Shown in pieces: positions 32,368 to 40,470 of a stretch of DNA of 64,000 nt; position 1 is the first letter of the stretch, and each line of letters opens with the position of its first letter. The notes below the pieces were generated by a model. It saw nothing but the letters and a program-made list of their open reading frames with translations. It was not told the DNA's origin and ran no database searches. Origin of the DNA: Actinoallomurus spadix (GTDB lineage: Bacteria > Actinomycetota > Actinomycetes > Streptosporangiales > Streptosporangiaceae); the NCBI RefSeq assembly GCF_024055725.1, contig NZ_JAMXMX010000016.1, forward strand, positions 62,001-126,000, read 5' to 3'. Position numbers and translations under genes: made by a program.

Positions 32368-33270
32368 TCACGAGACCCGTGCGGGCTCGGGGCTCCCCTT
32401 CTTGATCTCCGCGAGGGCGCGAGTGAAGTCGCGGGAGGACAGCCACAGCTTGTACATGATGGCGAACTCGAACACGAGCAACAGGGCGGCCGCGCCGATG
32501 GTGACGGGGATGATCTGGTTCACCAGCGGGGCGATGATGAACACCGCCATCTGGAACTCGATGCCGCTCACCAGGTGGGTACGGACGCGGTGGTCACGCA
32601 GCCAGTCGCGGACGCGGATGTACCAGGAGAAGCGGGAGCGGAACTCCTGCTGCAGGTCGATGACCTCGACGGCACGCGTCTTGATCTCGTCCGGGTCGAG
32701 CTCGGGGTCCTCACGCAGCAGGTCCTCGGCGAACACGGGCGTCTGGCCGGCGGTCGACTCCTCGACCGCCTTCTTGAGCTCCGCGCGCATCTGGCGCCGG
32801 ACCTTCGCCACCTGGAGGGCGTCGACGTAGCGGAGCATGTCGAGGAACACGACCGCGATGCCGAGGAGGAGGTAGATGTCCTTGCCGGTGTGGTGGTACT
32901 CCCCCCACATCAGCGCGAGGGTGCAGGTGAGGACCCGGATGCGGTCGAAGACGTAGTCGAGCCAGCCGCCGAGCACCGTACCGGTGCCCTTGAGCCGCGC
33001 GATCTTGCCGTCCATGCAGTCCAGCACGAAGCTGAAGTGGTAGAGAACGGCGCCCAGGACCAGCCACTTCCAGTCCGCCGTGAGGAAACAGCCGGCCGAG
33101 CCGAGGCCGAGGAAGAGCGCGCCCCAGGTGATCTGGTTCGGCGTGATGGAGGTGCGGTTGGCGGTTCCGACGACGAGCCGGCCGGCCAGGGGATCCACGA
33201 GGAACACCGTCCACCAGGCGTCCCGGGCCTTGAAGGTCTGGGACTTCACCTCTTCCAGCGTGAACTTCAT
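32368..33270 (-). CDS. CDP-alcohol phosphatidyltransferase family protein
   Basis: 300 residues. The family signature D-G-x2-A-R-x8-G-x3-D-x3-D is complete: D87, G88, A91, R92, G101, D105, D109 (DGKIARLKG, GWLDYVFDR). Six or so membrane segments are predicted, split by a large cytoplasmic insert of about 80 residues (ALQVAKVRRQMRAELKKAVE through LREDPELDPDEIKTR), longer than in phosphatidylglycerophosphate or phosphatidylinositol synthases. It transfers a phospho-alcohol from CDP-diacylglycerol or another CDP-alcohol; which one is unclear. Its upstream region carries three repeats of a DtxR-like box. Start is ATG at 33270. Confidence 0.85.
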   Translation of the reverse strand: MKFTLEEVKSQTFKARDAWWTVFLVDPLAGRLVVGTANRTSITPNQITWGALFLGLGSAGCFLTADWKWLVLGAVLYHFSFVLDCMDGKIARLKGTGTVLGGWLDYVFDRIRVLTCTLALMWGEYHHTGKDIYLLLGIAVVFLDMLRYVDALQVAKVRRQMRAELKKAVEESTAGQTPVFAEDLLREDPELDPDEIKTRAVEVIDLQQEFRSRFSWYIRVRDWLRDHRVRTHLVSGIEFQMAVFIIAPLVNQIIPVTIGAAALLLVFEFAIMYKLWLSSRDFTRALAEIKKGSPEPARVS

Positions 33271-33406
33271 ACGGTTGGCCCCTTGGTCATATTGAGGGTG
33301 GCCCGGAACGCGCCGAGCCGGAGGATTTTGGTTGGTACTCCGTGAGACGCTCTGGCAGATTGCCAGGTTTACGGGATGTTTACCGGAACTTCGGGGTCTT
33401 TGTGGT

Positions 33407-33470
33407 TTAGGTATGCCGAGGGGGCGCCGACTTAGGTATGCCTAGGGCGTCGGTTCAGGTATGCCTAGGG
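33407..33470. promoter_or_regulatory. Three 16-bp boxes TTAGGTATGCCTAGGG
   Basis: Copies at 33407-33422 (TTAGGTATGCCGAGGG), 33432-33447 (TTAGGTATGCCTAGGG) and 33455-33470 (TCAGGTATGCCTAGGG), spaced 25 and 23 bases start to start. Each is a near-palindrome (CTTAGG-TATG-CCTAGG). They lie between divergent genes: the phosphatidyltransferase and gabD. Resemblance to DtxR/IdeR half-sites (TTAGGTTAGCCTAA) is noted but unproven. Confidence 0.65.
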
Positions 33471-33567
33471 ACGCCAGAGCGTCCGCCGTGCCGGTGCCGA
33501 CCTGCGGAGGATGGCCCCCGTCTCGGTGGGTAACGTGCGGAGCGAGAGGCTCTGGGAGGCGATCAGC

Positions 33568-34989
33568 ATGGAGAACAGGCTCTTCATCGGCGGCACCTGG
33601 ACGGCGGCGGAGACGTCCTTCGACGTCACCGATCCGTCGACCGGCGAGGTGTTCGCCTCGGTCGCGGACGCCGGCGCCGACGCGGCGGTGCGCGCGCTCG
33701 ACGCCGCCGCGGCTGCCCAGGCGTCCTGGGCGGCGACCGCGCCGCGCGAGCGTTCGGAGATCCTGCGCCGCGCGTACGAGCTGATGCACGAGCGCGCCGA
33801 GGAACTGGCCCGGCTCACGACCCGGGAGATGGGACGCCCGCTGGCCGAGTCGCTGGGCGAGGTCGCCTATGCCGCCGAGTTCCTGCGCTGGTACGCCGAG
33901 GAGGCGGTCCGCGTCGGCGGCGAGTACCGGGTCGCCCCGGGCGGCGACTACCGGATCCTGACGACCCGGCAGCCGACCGGCCCGGCCTATCTGGTCACGC
34001 CGTGGAACTTCCCGCTGTCGATGGTCACCCGCAAGGTCGGCCCGGCGATCGCCGCGGGCTGCACGATGATCATCAAGCCGGCCGAGGCGACGCCGCTGTC
34101 CGCGTTGGCGCTGGGCGGCCTGTTGGCCGACGCCGGCGTGCCGGAGGGCGTTCTCAGCGTGCTGCCGACGAACCGCGCGCCCGAGGTGACCGACGCGCTC
34201 GTCGCCGACGGCCGGCTGCGGCTGCTGTCCTTCACCGGCTCGACGCCCGTGGGCAGGAAGCTCATGGAGCAGGCCGCGGGCAAGGTGCTGCGGACGACGA
34301 TGGAACTCGGCGGGAACGCCCCGTTCCTCGTGTTCGACGACGCGGACCTGGACGCCGCGCTGAACGGCGCCGTGCTGGCCAAGATGCGCAACACCGGGGA
34401 GTCGTGCGTCGCGGCGAACCGGTTCATCGTCCACGAGGCCGTCGCCGAGGACTTCGCGGCCGGCCTCGCCGAGCGGCTCGGCGCCCTCCGGCTCGGTCCC
34501 GGTCTCGACCCGGAGACGGAGGTCGGCCCGCTGATCGACCAGCGGGCGCGCGACCGGGTCGCCGGCCTGGTGACCGACGCCCTCGAACGCGGCGCGACCC
34601 TGCGTACGGGAGGCAAGCCCGATGACGGACCCGGGTGGTTCTACCCGCCGACCGTGCTGAGCGGCGTGCCGGTGGACGCCCGCGTGATGCGCGAGGAGAT
34701 CTTCGCCCCGGTCGCGCCGATCGCCGCCTTCCCCGACGAGGCGTCCATGATCGCGGCGGCCAACGACACCGAGGCGGGCCTGGTGGCCTACGCCTACACC
34801 CGTGACCTGAGCCGTGCGCTGCGGGTCGGGGAGGTGCTGGAGACCGGGATGGTCGGGATCAACCGCGGGCTCGTGTCCAACCCGGCGGCGCCGTTCGGCG
34901 GGGTCAAGGAGTCCGGGATCGGGCGCGAGGGCGGTTTCGAGGGCATCGACGACTACGTCGAGCTGAAGTACCTCGCCGTCGGCCTGTGA
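33568..34989 (+). CDS. gabD: NAD(P)-dependent succinate-semialdehyde dehydrogenase
   Basis: 473 residues of the GabD-like ALDH group. Residues of the cofactor site PAYLVTPWNFPLSMVTRKVG, catalytic Glu in RTTMELGGNAPFLVFDDADL and nucleophile Cys in KMRNTGESCVAANRFIVH are present, as is the C-terminal FGGVKESGIGREGGFEGIDD characteristic of succinate/glutarate-semialdehyde enzymes. It probably oxidises succinate semialdehyde to succinate in GABA breakdown. No GABA transaminase lies nearby. ATG at 33568 follows GGGAGG, so the upstream open frame from 33511 is not used. The three 16-bp boxes end 98 bases before it and may regulate it. Confidence 0.92.
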   Translation: MENRLFIGGTWTAAETSFDVTDPSTGEVFASVADAGADAAVRALDAAAAAQASWAATAPRERSEILRRAYELMHERAEELARLTTREMGRPLAESLGEVAYAAEFLRWYAEEAVRVGGEYRVAPGGDYRILTTRQPTGPAYLVTPWNFPLSMVTRKVGPAIAAGCTMIIKPAEATPLSALALGGLLADAGVPEGVLSVLPTNRAPEVTDALVADGRLRLLSFTGSTPVGRKLMEQAAGKVLRTTMELGGNAPFLVFDDADLDAALNGAVLAKMRNTGESCVAANRFIVHEAVAEDFAAGLAERLGALRLGPGLDPETEVGPLIDQRARDRVAGLVTDALERGATLRTGGKPDDGPGWFYPPTVLSGVPVDARVMREEIFAPVAPIAAFPDEASMIAAANDTEAGLVAYAYTRDLSRALRVGEVLETGMVGINRGLVSNPAAPFGGVKESGIGREGGFEGIDDYVELKYLAVGL

Positions 34990-34997
34990 GAACGGTG

Positions 34998-35036
34998 CGC
35001 GGGCCCCGGGTACGCCACGCCGTCCCGGGACCCGCG
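34998..35036. terminator. Bidirectional hairpin between convergent genes
   Basis: CGCGGGCCCCGGG and CCCGGGACCCGCG pair with one mismatch around a 13-base loop. It lies between gabD and the substrate-binding protein gene. Confidence 0.6.
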
Positions 35037-35041
35037 TCCGG

Positions 35042-36094
35042 TCACTGCTTCGGCGCCTTGGAGACGTACTCGGTCGTGTACGTCTTGGACAGGTCGACGC
35101 TGTCCTGCCGGCCCTTGACGTTCGGGGAGAACTGGGCGAGGACGTTCAGGACGTTCTTGGCCCCGTCGGCGGGCATGACGCCGTCCGCGGTGAACATTCC
35201 GATGCTGTCGGTGACCGCCTTCTCGTACAGCTTGGGGTCCCCGCCGGCGTAGTCCGCCGGCATCTTCGCGGCGATCTCCGCCGGTTTGTGCGCCTTAATC
35301 CAGCCGAGCGTCTTGACGAAGGCGTTGGCCAGCTTCTGGACGGTCGCCGTGTTGTTCTTGACGTAGTCGCAGTTCATGTAGAGGGAGCTGGACGGGTACA
35401 GGCCGCCGAGCGCCGCCCTGGTGCCCGCCTCGGTGCGCATGTCGAGCAGGACCTTGCCCTGGCCGGTGGCGAGCAGCTTGGCGACCGTCGGGTCGGTGGT
35501 CATGCCCGCGTCGATGCCGCCGTTGTTCAGCGTCGCGATGAACGTCTGGCCCGCGCCCGCCTTCACGGTCGTGTACCCGGAGGTCGGCACGCCGTTCTTG
35601 GTCGCCAGGTACTGCGTCAGGAAGTCGGTGGAGGAGCCGGGACTGGTGACGCCGAGCCTCTTGCCCTTGAAGTCCGCCGGGGAGGTGATCCGTCCGGCCT
35701 TGCCGGCCGCCACGACCTCCACCTCGCCGGGGACCGCGGCGAGCTGGACGACGCTCTCGATGCACTTGCCCTTGGTCTGCAGGTCGATCGTGTGGTCGTA
35801 GAACCCGACGACGCCCTGGACGTCGCCCGAGATCAGGACGTTCTCGGCCTGTGCGCCCGCCGGTTCGGTGAGCAGCTGGACGTCGAGGCCCTGCTCCTTG
35901 AAGTAGCCGAGCTGCTCGGTCAGCTTGGCGGGCAGGTAGATGACCTTGTCGATGCCGCCGACCATGATCTTGACGGTTCCGTTCTGCCTCCCCCCGCTCC
36001 CGCCGGACGCGGTGCGCGAGTCACGGCAGGCGGCGAGGGACAGGGTGGTCGTGGCGGCGAGCGCCGCCGCGGCGACGCGGGTGAGGGTACGCAT
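35042..36094 (-). CDS. NMT1/SsuA-like ABC substrate-binding lipoprotein
   Basis: 350 residues. Signal peptide MRTLTRVAAAALAATTTLSL-AAC with a good lipobox (LAAC). The mature protein has the NMT1/THI5-like periplasmic-binding fold: IMVGGIDKVIYLPAKLTEQL, GYFKEQGLDVQLLTEPAGAQ, FKGKRLGVTSPGSSTDFLTQ and MFTADGVMPADGAKNVLNVL. Members bind sulfonates, nitrate, thiamine precursors or aromatic acids; the ligand is not clear here. AAGGAGAG lies upstream of the ATG. It is the last gene of the operon ATPase-permease-binding protein, 83 bases after the permease. Confidence 0.9.
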   Translation of the reverse strand: MRTLTRVAAAALAATTTLSLAACRDSRTASGGSGGRQNGTVKIMVGGIDKVIYLPAKLTEQLGYFKEQGLDVQLLTEPAGAQAENVLISGDVQGVVGFYDHTIDLQTKGKCIESVVQLAAVPGEVEVVAAGKAGRITSPADFKGKRLGVTSPGSSTDFLTQYLATKNGVPTSGYTTVKAGAGQTFIATLNNGGIDAGMTTDPTVAKLLATGQGKVLLDMRTEAGTRAALGGLYPSSSLYMNCDYVKNNTATVQKLANAFVKTLGWIKAHKPAEIAAKMPADYAGGDPKLYEKAVTDSIGMFTADGVMPADGAKNVLNVLAQFSPNVKGRQDSVDLSKTYTTEYVSKAPKQ

Positions 36095-36177
36095 GTGAGC
36101 TCTCCTTGAGGCGGGTGGGGACGCCCGCCCGGGGCGGGGCGGACGGTCGGCGGGGGAGGGACGGGCCGGCTGCGGGG

Positions 36178-37026
36178 TCAGATCCGCGCCTCGTTGCCGG
36201 CCACGGGCGGGCGCCAGCGCAGCAGGCGGCGTTCGAGGAGGGTGAGCAGCCACTCGGCGAGCAGCGCGATCACCGTGATTACGATCATTCCGGCGTAGAT
36301 GCCGGCCGAGTCGAACGTGCCCTGGGCGTGGTTGATCAGCAGGCCGAGGCCCTTGTCCGCACCGCTGTACTCGCCGACGATCGCGCCGATGATGGCGAAG
36401 CCGAAGGCCGAGTGCAGCGACGCGAGGATCCAGGAGGTCGCGCTGGGCACGACGATCGTGCGCAGCACCGCCGTACGGCTCGCGCCGAGGATCCGCGCGT
36501 TGTTCACCAGGTTGCGGTCGACCTCGCGGGCGCCCTGGAAGGCGTTGAAGAACACCGCGAAGAACACCAGGACGAACGCGGTCGCGACCTTCGATGACAT
36601 GCCGAGGCCGAACCAGATGACGAACAGGGACGCCAGGATGATGCGGGGGATCGCGTTGGCGGCCTTGATGAACGGCGCGCAGACGTCGGACAGGAACCGG
36701 CTGCGGCCCAGGACGATGCCCAGCACCACGCCGCCGGCGCTGCCCAGCACGAACCCGATCAAGGCCTCTTCCAGCGTGTAGGCGATCTGCGTCCAGATCG
36801 AACCCTGCGACGTGCCGGTCGTGAACCAGTCGGTGAGCCGGTGCCAGATCGCGCTCGGCTTCGAGTAGTAGAACGGGTCGATCCAGTAGGTCGCCGCCAG
36901 CTCCCACGAGCCGAGCACGGCGACGACCAGCAGGACCCGTACGGCGTTCACGGTGACGGCCCGGCGGCGGCCCGCGGCGCGGGCCTGGGCGACGGCGGTC
37001 GCCTGGTCGTCCAGCTCAAGCAGCAT
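36178..37026 (-). CDS. ABC transporter permease, SsuC/TauC type
   Basis: About 282 residues with six membrane segments and the cytoplasmic EAA loop typical of BPD-transport permeases (NLVNNARILGASRTAVLRTI, VVPSATSWILASL). The N-terminus is cytoplasmic and Arg/Ala-rich. ATG at 37026 gives an 11-base overlap with the ATPase stop; GTG at 37035 is the longer alternative. It forms the membrane channel for the binding protein downstream and the ATPase upstream. Confidence 0.9.
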   Translation of the reverse strand: MLLELDDQATAVAQARAAGRRRAVTVNAVRVLLVVAVLGSWELAATYWIDPFYYSKPSAIWHRLTDWFTTGTSQGSIWTQIAYTLEEALIGFVLGSAGGVVLGIVLGRSRFLSDVCAPFIKAANAIPRIILASLFVIWFGLGMSSKVATAFVLVFFAVFFNAFQGAREVDRNLVNNARILGASRTAVLRTIVVPSATSWILASLHSAFGFAIIGAIVGEYSGADKGLGLLINHAQGTFDSAGIYAGMIVITVIALLAEWLLTLLERRLLRWRPPVAGNEARI

Positions 37027-37861
37027 TGCCGGCACCCCTCTCGCGGGCGATCTGAACCTCTTCCCGCAGCGACTCCCACACCTCGCGGTAGATCTCGAGG
37101 AACTCCGGGGTGAGCCGGATCTCCTCGGCGTCGCGCGGCCGTTCCAGCGGCACGTCGAAGACCGCCTTGACGGTGGCGGGACTCGCAGTCATCACCACGA
37201 CCCGGTCACCGAGCACGACGGCCTCCTCCAGGTCGTGCGTGACGAAGACGACGGCCGCACCGCCGCCCTCCCCGAGCGGGTCGTCGCCGGCCCACAGGCG
37301 GAGCAGCTCGTCCTGCATGAGCCCGCGGGTCTGTACGTCCAGGGCGGAGAACGGCTCGTCCATGAGCAGGATGGACGGCTCGTTGACGAGCGTCTGGGCG
37401 AGGGCGACGCGCTTGCGCATGCCGCCCGAGAGCTGGTGCGGGTAGTAGGACTCGAAGTCGCCCAGGCCCACCCGGCGGACCCAGTCGCGCGCCTGCTCCC
37501 GTGCCTGGCGCTTGGCGGCGCCGCGGTACCGGGGGCCGGCGGCGACGTTGTCGAGGACCGTGCGCCAGGGCAGCACGGCGTCGTTCTGGAACATGTACCC
37601 GACTCCGGCGGGGATGCCCTCGACCGGCCGCCCGTGGACGAGGACCTCACCGGCCGAGGGGGGCTCCAGGCCCGAGACGAGGGACAGGGTCGTCGACTTG
37701 CCGCACCCCGTCGGGCCGACCACGGCGACGAACTCACCGGCGCGCACGGTCAGGTCGAGGTTCCGGACGGCGGTGTGCACTCCTCCCGAGGAGGAGCGGA
37801 ACCGCTTGGTCGCGTCGCGGAGCTCGATCGCGGGGCCGTCAGGCTCTGCTTGCGTTGGCAT
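37016..37861 (-). CDS. ABC transporter ATP-binding protein, SsuB/TauB type
   Basis: 281 residues. Walker A VGPTGCGKSTT (residues about 49-57), Q-loop in YMFQNDAVLPWR, signature LSGGMRKRVALAQTL, Walker B ILLMDEPFSALD and switch His in VVFVTHDLEEAVVLGDRVVV are all intact. It drives the import of the NMT1-type system. It is first in the operon and diverges from the two-component system across 145 bases, a layout that suggests regulation by the latter. Confidence 0.93.
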   Translation of the reverse strand: MPTQAEPDGPAIELRDATKRFRSSSGGVHTAVRNLDLTVRAGEFVAVVGPTGCGKSTTLSLVSGLEPPSAGEVLVHGRPVEGIPAGVGYMFQNDAVLPWRTVLDNVAAGPRYRGAAKRQAREQARDWVRRVGLGDFESYYPHQLSGGMRKRVALAQTLVNEPSILLMDEPFSALDVQTRGLMQDELLRLWAGDDPLGEGGGAAVVFVTHDLEEAVVLGDRVVVMTASPATVKAVFDVPLERPRDAEEIRLTPEFLEIYREVWESLREEVQIARERGAGNAA

Positions 37862-37898
37862 GCCCGGAGGTTACGAGTGCGTTTCCAGGTCGTTAAGC

Positions 37899-37921
37899 CT
37901 TGCTCGCGATGTAATCGCAAG
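37899..37921. promoter_or_regulatory. Imperfect inverted repeat in ABC/TCS divergent promoter
   Basis: CTTGCTCGCGAT, GTA, ATCGCAAG: arms match if two bases bulge in the left arm (core GCGAT-GTA-ATCGC). It lies 38 bases before the ATPase start, in the promoter shared with the sensor-kinase gene, and is a candidate response-regulator site. Confidence 0.35.
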
Positions 37922-38006
37922 CCGTGTTTCCGGTAGTTGATGATCTTTTCGGCGTTTATCGCATTGTGCTCACTTGATTCGGCGGCATCAGGGCCGCGCC
38001 CGGCTA

Positions 38007-39611
38007 ATGTGCACGGTGATGTCCCCCCGCGTCCGGATCCGTTTCGCGCACCAGGTGCTGATCCTGCAGATCAGCGTCGTGGTGCTCGTCGCCCTGACCG
38101 GATACGCCCTGGCCGCCTGGATGCAGCGCGGCGAACTGCGCAACCAGTACGCCTGGCGGGCCCTCACCGTGGCCCGCTCGGTGGCGGCCGACCCCGTCAT
38201 CGGCGACACGGTGGCGGTGGGCGGCGACCCGGCGGGCACGGTGGAGAACCGGGCCGAGCGGGTACGGCGGGCCACCGGTGCGCTGTTCGTCGTCGTCACC
38301 GACCGGGACGGCATCCGCCTCTCCCACCCGAACCGCGCGCTCATCGGCAAGCGGGTCAGCACCGACCCCTCGGCGCCGCTGTCCGGCCGGGAGGTGAAGG
38401 TGATCGAGCGCGGCACCCTCGGTCTGTCCGCGCGCGGGAAGGTCCCGCTGTACGACCGGCGGGGCACGCTCGTCGGCGAGGTCAGCGTCGGCTTCGACGC
38501 CAGGGAGATCGACCGGGGCGTGCACCGCACGATGGCCGTCGCCGCCCTGTTCGCCGCGGCCGCCGTCGCGCTGGGCGTGGCCGCGTCCTTCGCGATCGGG
38601 CGCCGTCTCAAACGCCAGACGCTGGGCCTCGAACCGTACGAGCTGGCCGAGCTCGTGCAGGAACGCGCGGCGGTCCTGCACGGAATCAACGAGGGCGTGC
38701 TCGCGGTCGACGCCGCGAACCGCGTCACCGCCTGCAACGCCGAGGCGGCGCGGCTGCTGGGCGTCACCCCGGACCGCGGCGAACCGGTCGCCGGGCTGCC
38801 CGTACGCGGCCGGCTGAGGTCGGTGCTCGACGGCGACGAGGAGGCGCGCAACCTGTTCGTCGCCGCCGGAGAGCGCGTCCTGGTCGTCAACCGGCGGGAG
38901 GTCCGCCACGACGGGCGCCTGCTCGGCACGGTCATCACCCTGCGGGACCGTACGGACGTCGAGTCCCTGGCCCGGGAGCTCGACGCGGTCCGCGCGCTGT
39001 TCGACGCACTGCGCGCGCAGCGGCACGAGTACGCCAACCGCATGCACACGCTGTCCGGGCTCCTCCGCCTGGGGCACTACGAGGAGGCGGCCGGCTACAT
39101 CCAGACCCTCGCCGGGGTCCCGGCGGCCCGCGAGGCGCCGCCGGACGACGTCCCCGACCCGTACCTGCGGGCGTTCCTCGCCGCCAAGGCCGCCGTCGCG
39201 ACGGAGCGGGGCGTCGCCCTGGAGGTCGCCGGGACGAGCTGGGTGCCCGGCCGGGTCGTCGACCCCCTGGACGTGACCACGGTGCTCGGCAACCTCGTCG
39301 AGAACGCCATCGAGGCCGCGCGGCTCGGCGCGTGCCGTCCCGCGCGGGTGGAGGTCGAACTGCTCGGCGACGGCGCCGACCTCCACATCACCGTCGCGGA
39401 CTCGGGCGAGGGCGTGCCGGAGGACCTCAGGGAGGCCGTCTTCCGCGACGGGGTGTCCACCCGCCGGTCCGAGGACGGCCGGCCGCGCGGGCTCGGCCTC
39501 GCCCTCGCCCGGCAGGCGGCCCGCGCACGCGGCGGTGACATCACCATCGCCGAACCCGATCCCGACGGCGGCGCCGTGTTCGTGGCGCGTCTCCCGGAGG
39601 TGTTGCAGTGA
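38007..39611 (+). CDS. CitA/DcuS-type sensor histidine kinase
   Basis: About 534 residues. Membrane segment one (HQVLILQISVVVLVALTGYA) and segment two (MAVAALFAAAAVALGVAASF) bracket an extracellular PAS-like sensor (about 50-170: VVVTDRDGIRLSHPNRALIG, GEVSVGFDAREI), as in citrate/C4-dicarboxylate sensors. A cytoplasmic PAS domain (ELVQERAAVLHGINEGVLAV) is followed by a SpoOB-type phosphoacceptor box ALRAQRHEYANRMHTLSGLL and an HATPase domain with LGNLVENAIEAARLG (N box), DSGEGVP (G1) and GLGLALARQAA (G2). Start is ambiguous: ATG at 38007 or at 38019. GTGA overlap with the regulator gene. Confidence 0.9.
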   Translation: MCTVMSPRVRIRFAHQVLILQISVVVLVALTGYALAAWMQRGELRNQYAWRALTVARSVAADPVIGDTVAVGGDPAGTVENRAERVRRATGALFVVVTDRDGIRLSHPNRALIGKRVSTDPSAPLSGREVKVIERGTLGLSARGKVPLYDRRGTLVGEVSVGFDAREIDRGVHRTMAVAALFAAAAVALGVAASFAIGRRLKRQTLGLEPYELAELVQERAAVLHGINEGVLAVDAANRVTACNAEAARLLGVTPDRGEPVAGLPVRGRLRSVLDGDEEARNLFVAAGERVLVVNRREVRHDGRLLGTVITLRDRTDVESLARELDAVRALFDALRAQRHEYANRMHTLSGLLRLGHYEEAAGYIQTLAGVPAAREAPPDDVPDPYLRAFLAAKAAVATERGVALEVAGTSWVPGRVVDPLDVTTVLGNLVENAIEAARLGACRPARVEVELLGDGADLHITVADSGEGVPEDLREAVFRDGVSTRRSEDGRPRGLGLALARQAARARGGDITIAEPDPDGGAVFVARLPEVLQ

Positions 39612-40267
39612 TCGAGGTGCTGGTCGTCGACGACGACTTCCGGGTGGCGCAGATCCACGCCGGATTCGTCGAGTTGGTCCCCGGCTTCCGCGTGGCCGGA
39701 CGGGCGCACACCGCCGCGGACGCCAGGGCAGGCGCGGCAGGCGTCGACCTGGTGCTCCTCGACGTCTACCTGCCGGACGAGTCCGGGCTGTCCCTGCTGC
39801 CGGACCTCGACGCCGACGTCATCATGGCCACCGCGGCGACCGACCCGCGGTCCGTGCGCACGGCGTTCGCCCGCGGCGCGCTGCACTACCTCATCAAACC
39901 CTTCACCGCGGAGGAACTGGGGGAGCGGCTCCAGGCGTACGCCCGCTACCGGGAACACCTGGCCGCGTCCGCTGAACTCGGTCAGGCCGACGTGGACCGC
40001 GCCGTCCGCGCCCTGCACACCGTGCCGCGCGCCGAGCGGCGCGCGGTGAAGGGACAGTCGTCGGTCACCGCCCGGCTCGTCGCCGAGGCGCTGCGGCGCG
40101 CCGGCGCGCCGCGGTCGGCCGCCGAGATCTCCGACGAGGTGGGCATCTCCCGCGCCACCGCCCAGCGCTACCTCGCGTCGCTCGCCCAGTCCGGGCGGGT
40201 GCGCGTCACGCTGCGCTACGGCAGTACCGGCCGTCCCGAGCACCAGTACACCTGGCGAACCCGCTGA
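39608..40267 (+). CDS. CitB/DcuR-type response regulator
   Basis: 219 residues. Receiver domain (1-120) has the acidic pocket D8/D9/D10 (VLVVDDDFRVAQIHAGFVEL), phosphoacceptor D52 (LVLLDVYLPDESG), Thr and Lys (HYLIKPFTAEEL). The C-terminal output domain carries a helix-turn-helix (AAEISDEVGISRATAQRYLA, SLAQSGRVRVTLRYGSTGRP), the usual form for CitB-family regulators. GTG start with GTGA overlap to the kinase stop; the pair are certainly co-translated. Likely target: the divergent ABC importer and/or uptake of an organic acid elsewhere. Confidence 0.92.
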   Translation: MIEVLVVDDDFRVAQIHAGFVELVPGFRVAGRAHTAADARAGAAGVDLVLLDVYLPDESGLSLLPDLDADVIMATAATDPRSVRTAFARGALHYLIKPFTAEELGERLQAYARYREHLAASAELGQADVDRAVRALHTVPRAERRAVKGQSSVTARLVAEALRRAGAPRSAAEISDEVGISRATAQRYLASLAQSGRVRVTLRYGSTGRPEHQYTWRTR

Positions 40268-40470
40268 CCCTCGGCACGGCAGAGGACGCGCACTCCGGAA
40301 AGTCGCTCTCGACCCGATACAAGGCGGGCTTTCGGAAATGCCGTCCATCCTGCGAGAAGTGAATGGGTATTGCTCGATCATTAACCCGGCATATGTCCCG
40401 GTGGACGGTGAGACGGGTATCGCTATCTCGTCCGCTGTAATGCCGCACGAAAAGCCAGATACTCGACAGG

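Noticed and set aside
37899-38006. Possible riboswitch in ABC/TCS promoter
   Set aside because: Only one imperfect short palindrome, no known class signature; kept as a protein-binding site candidate.
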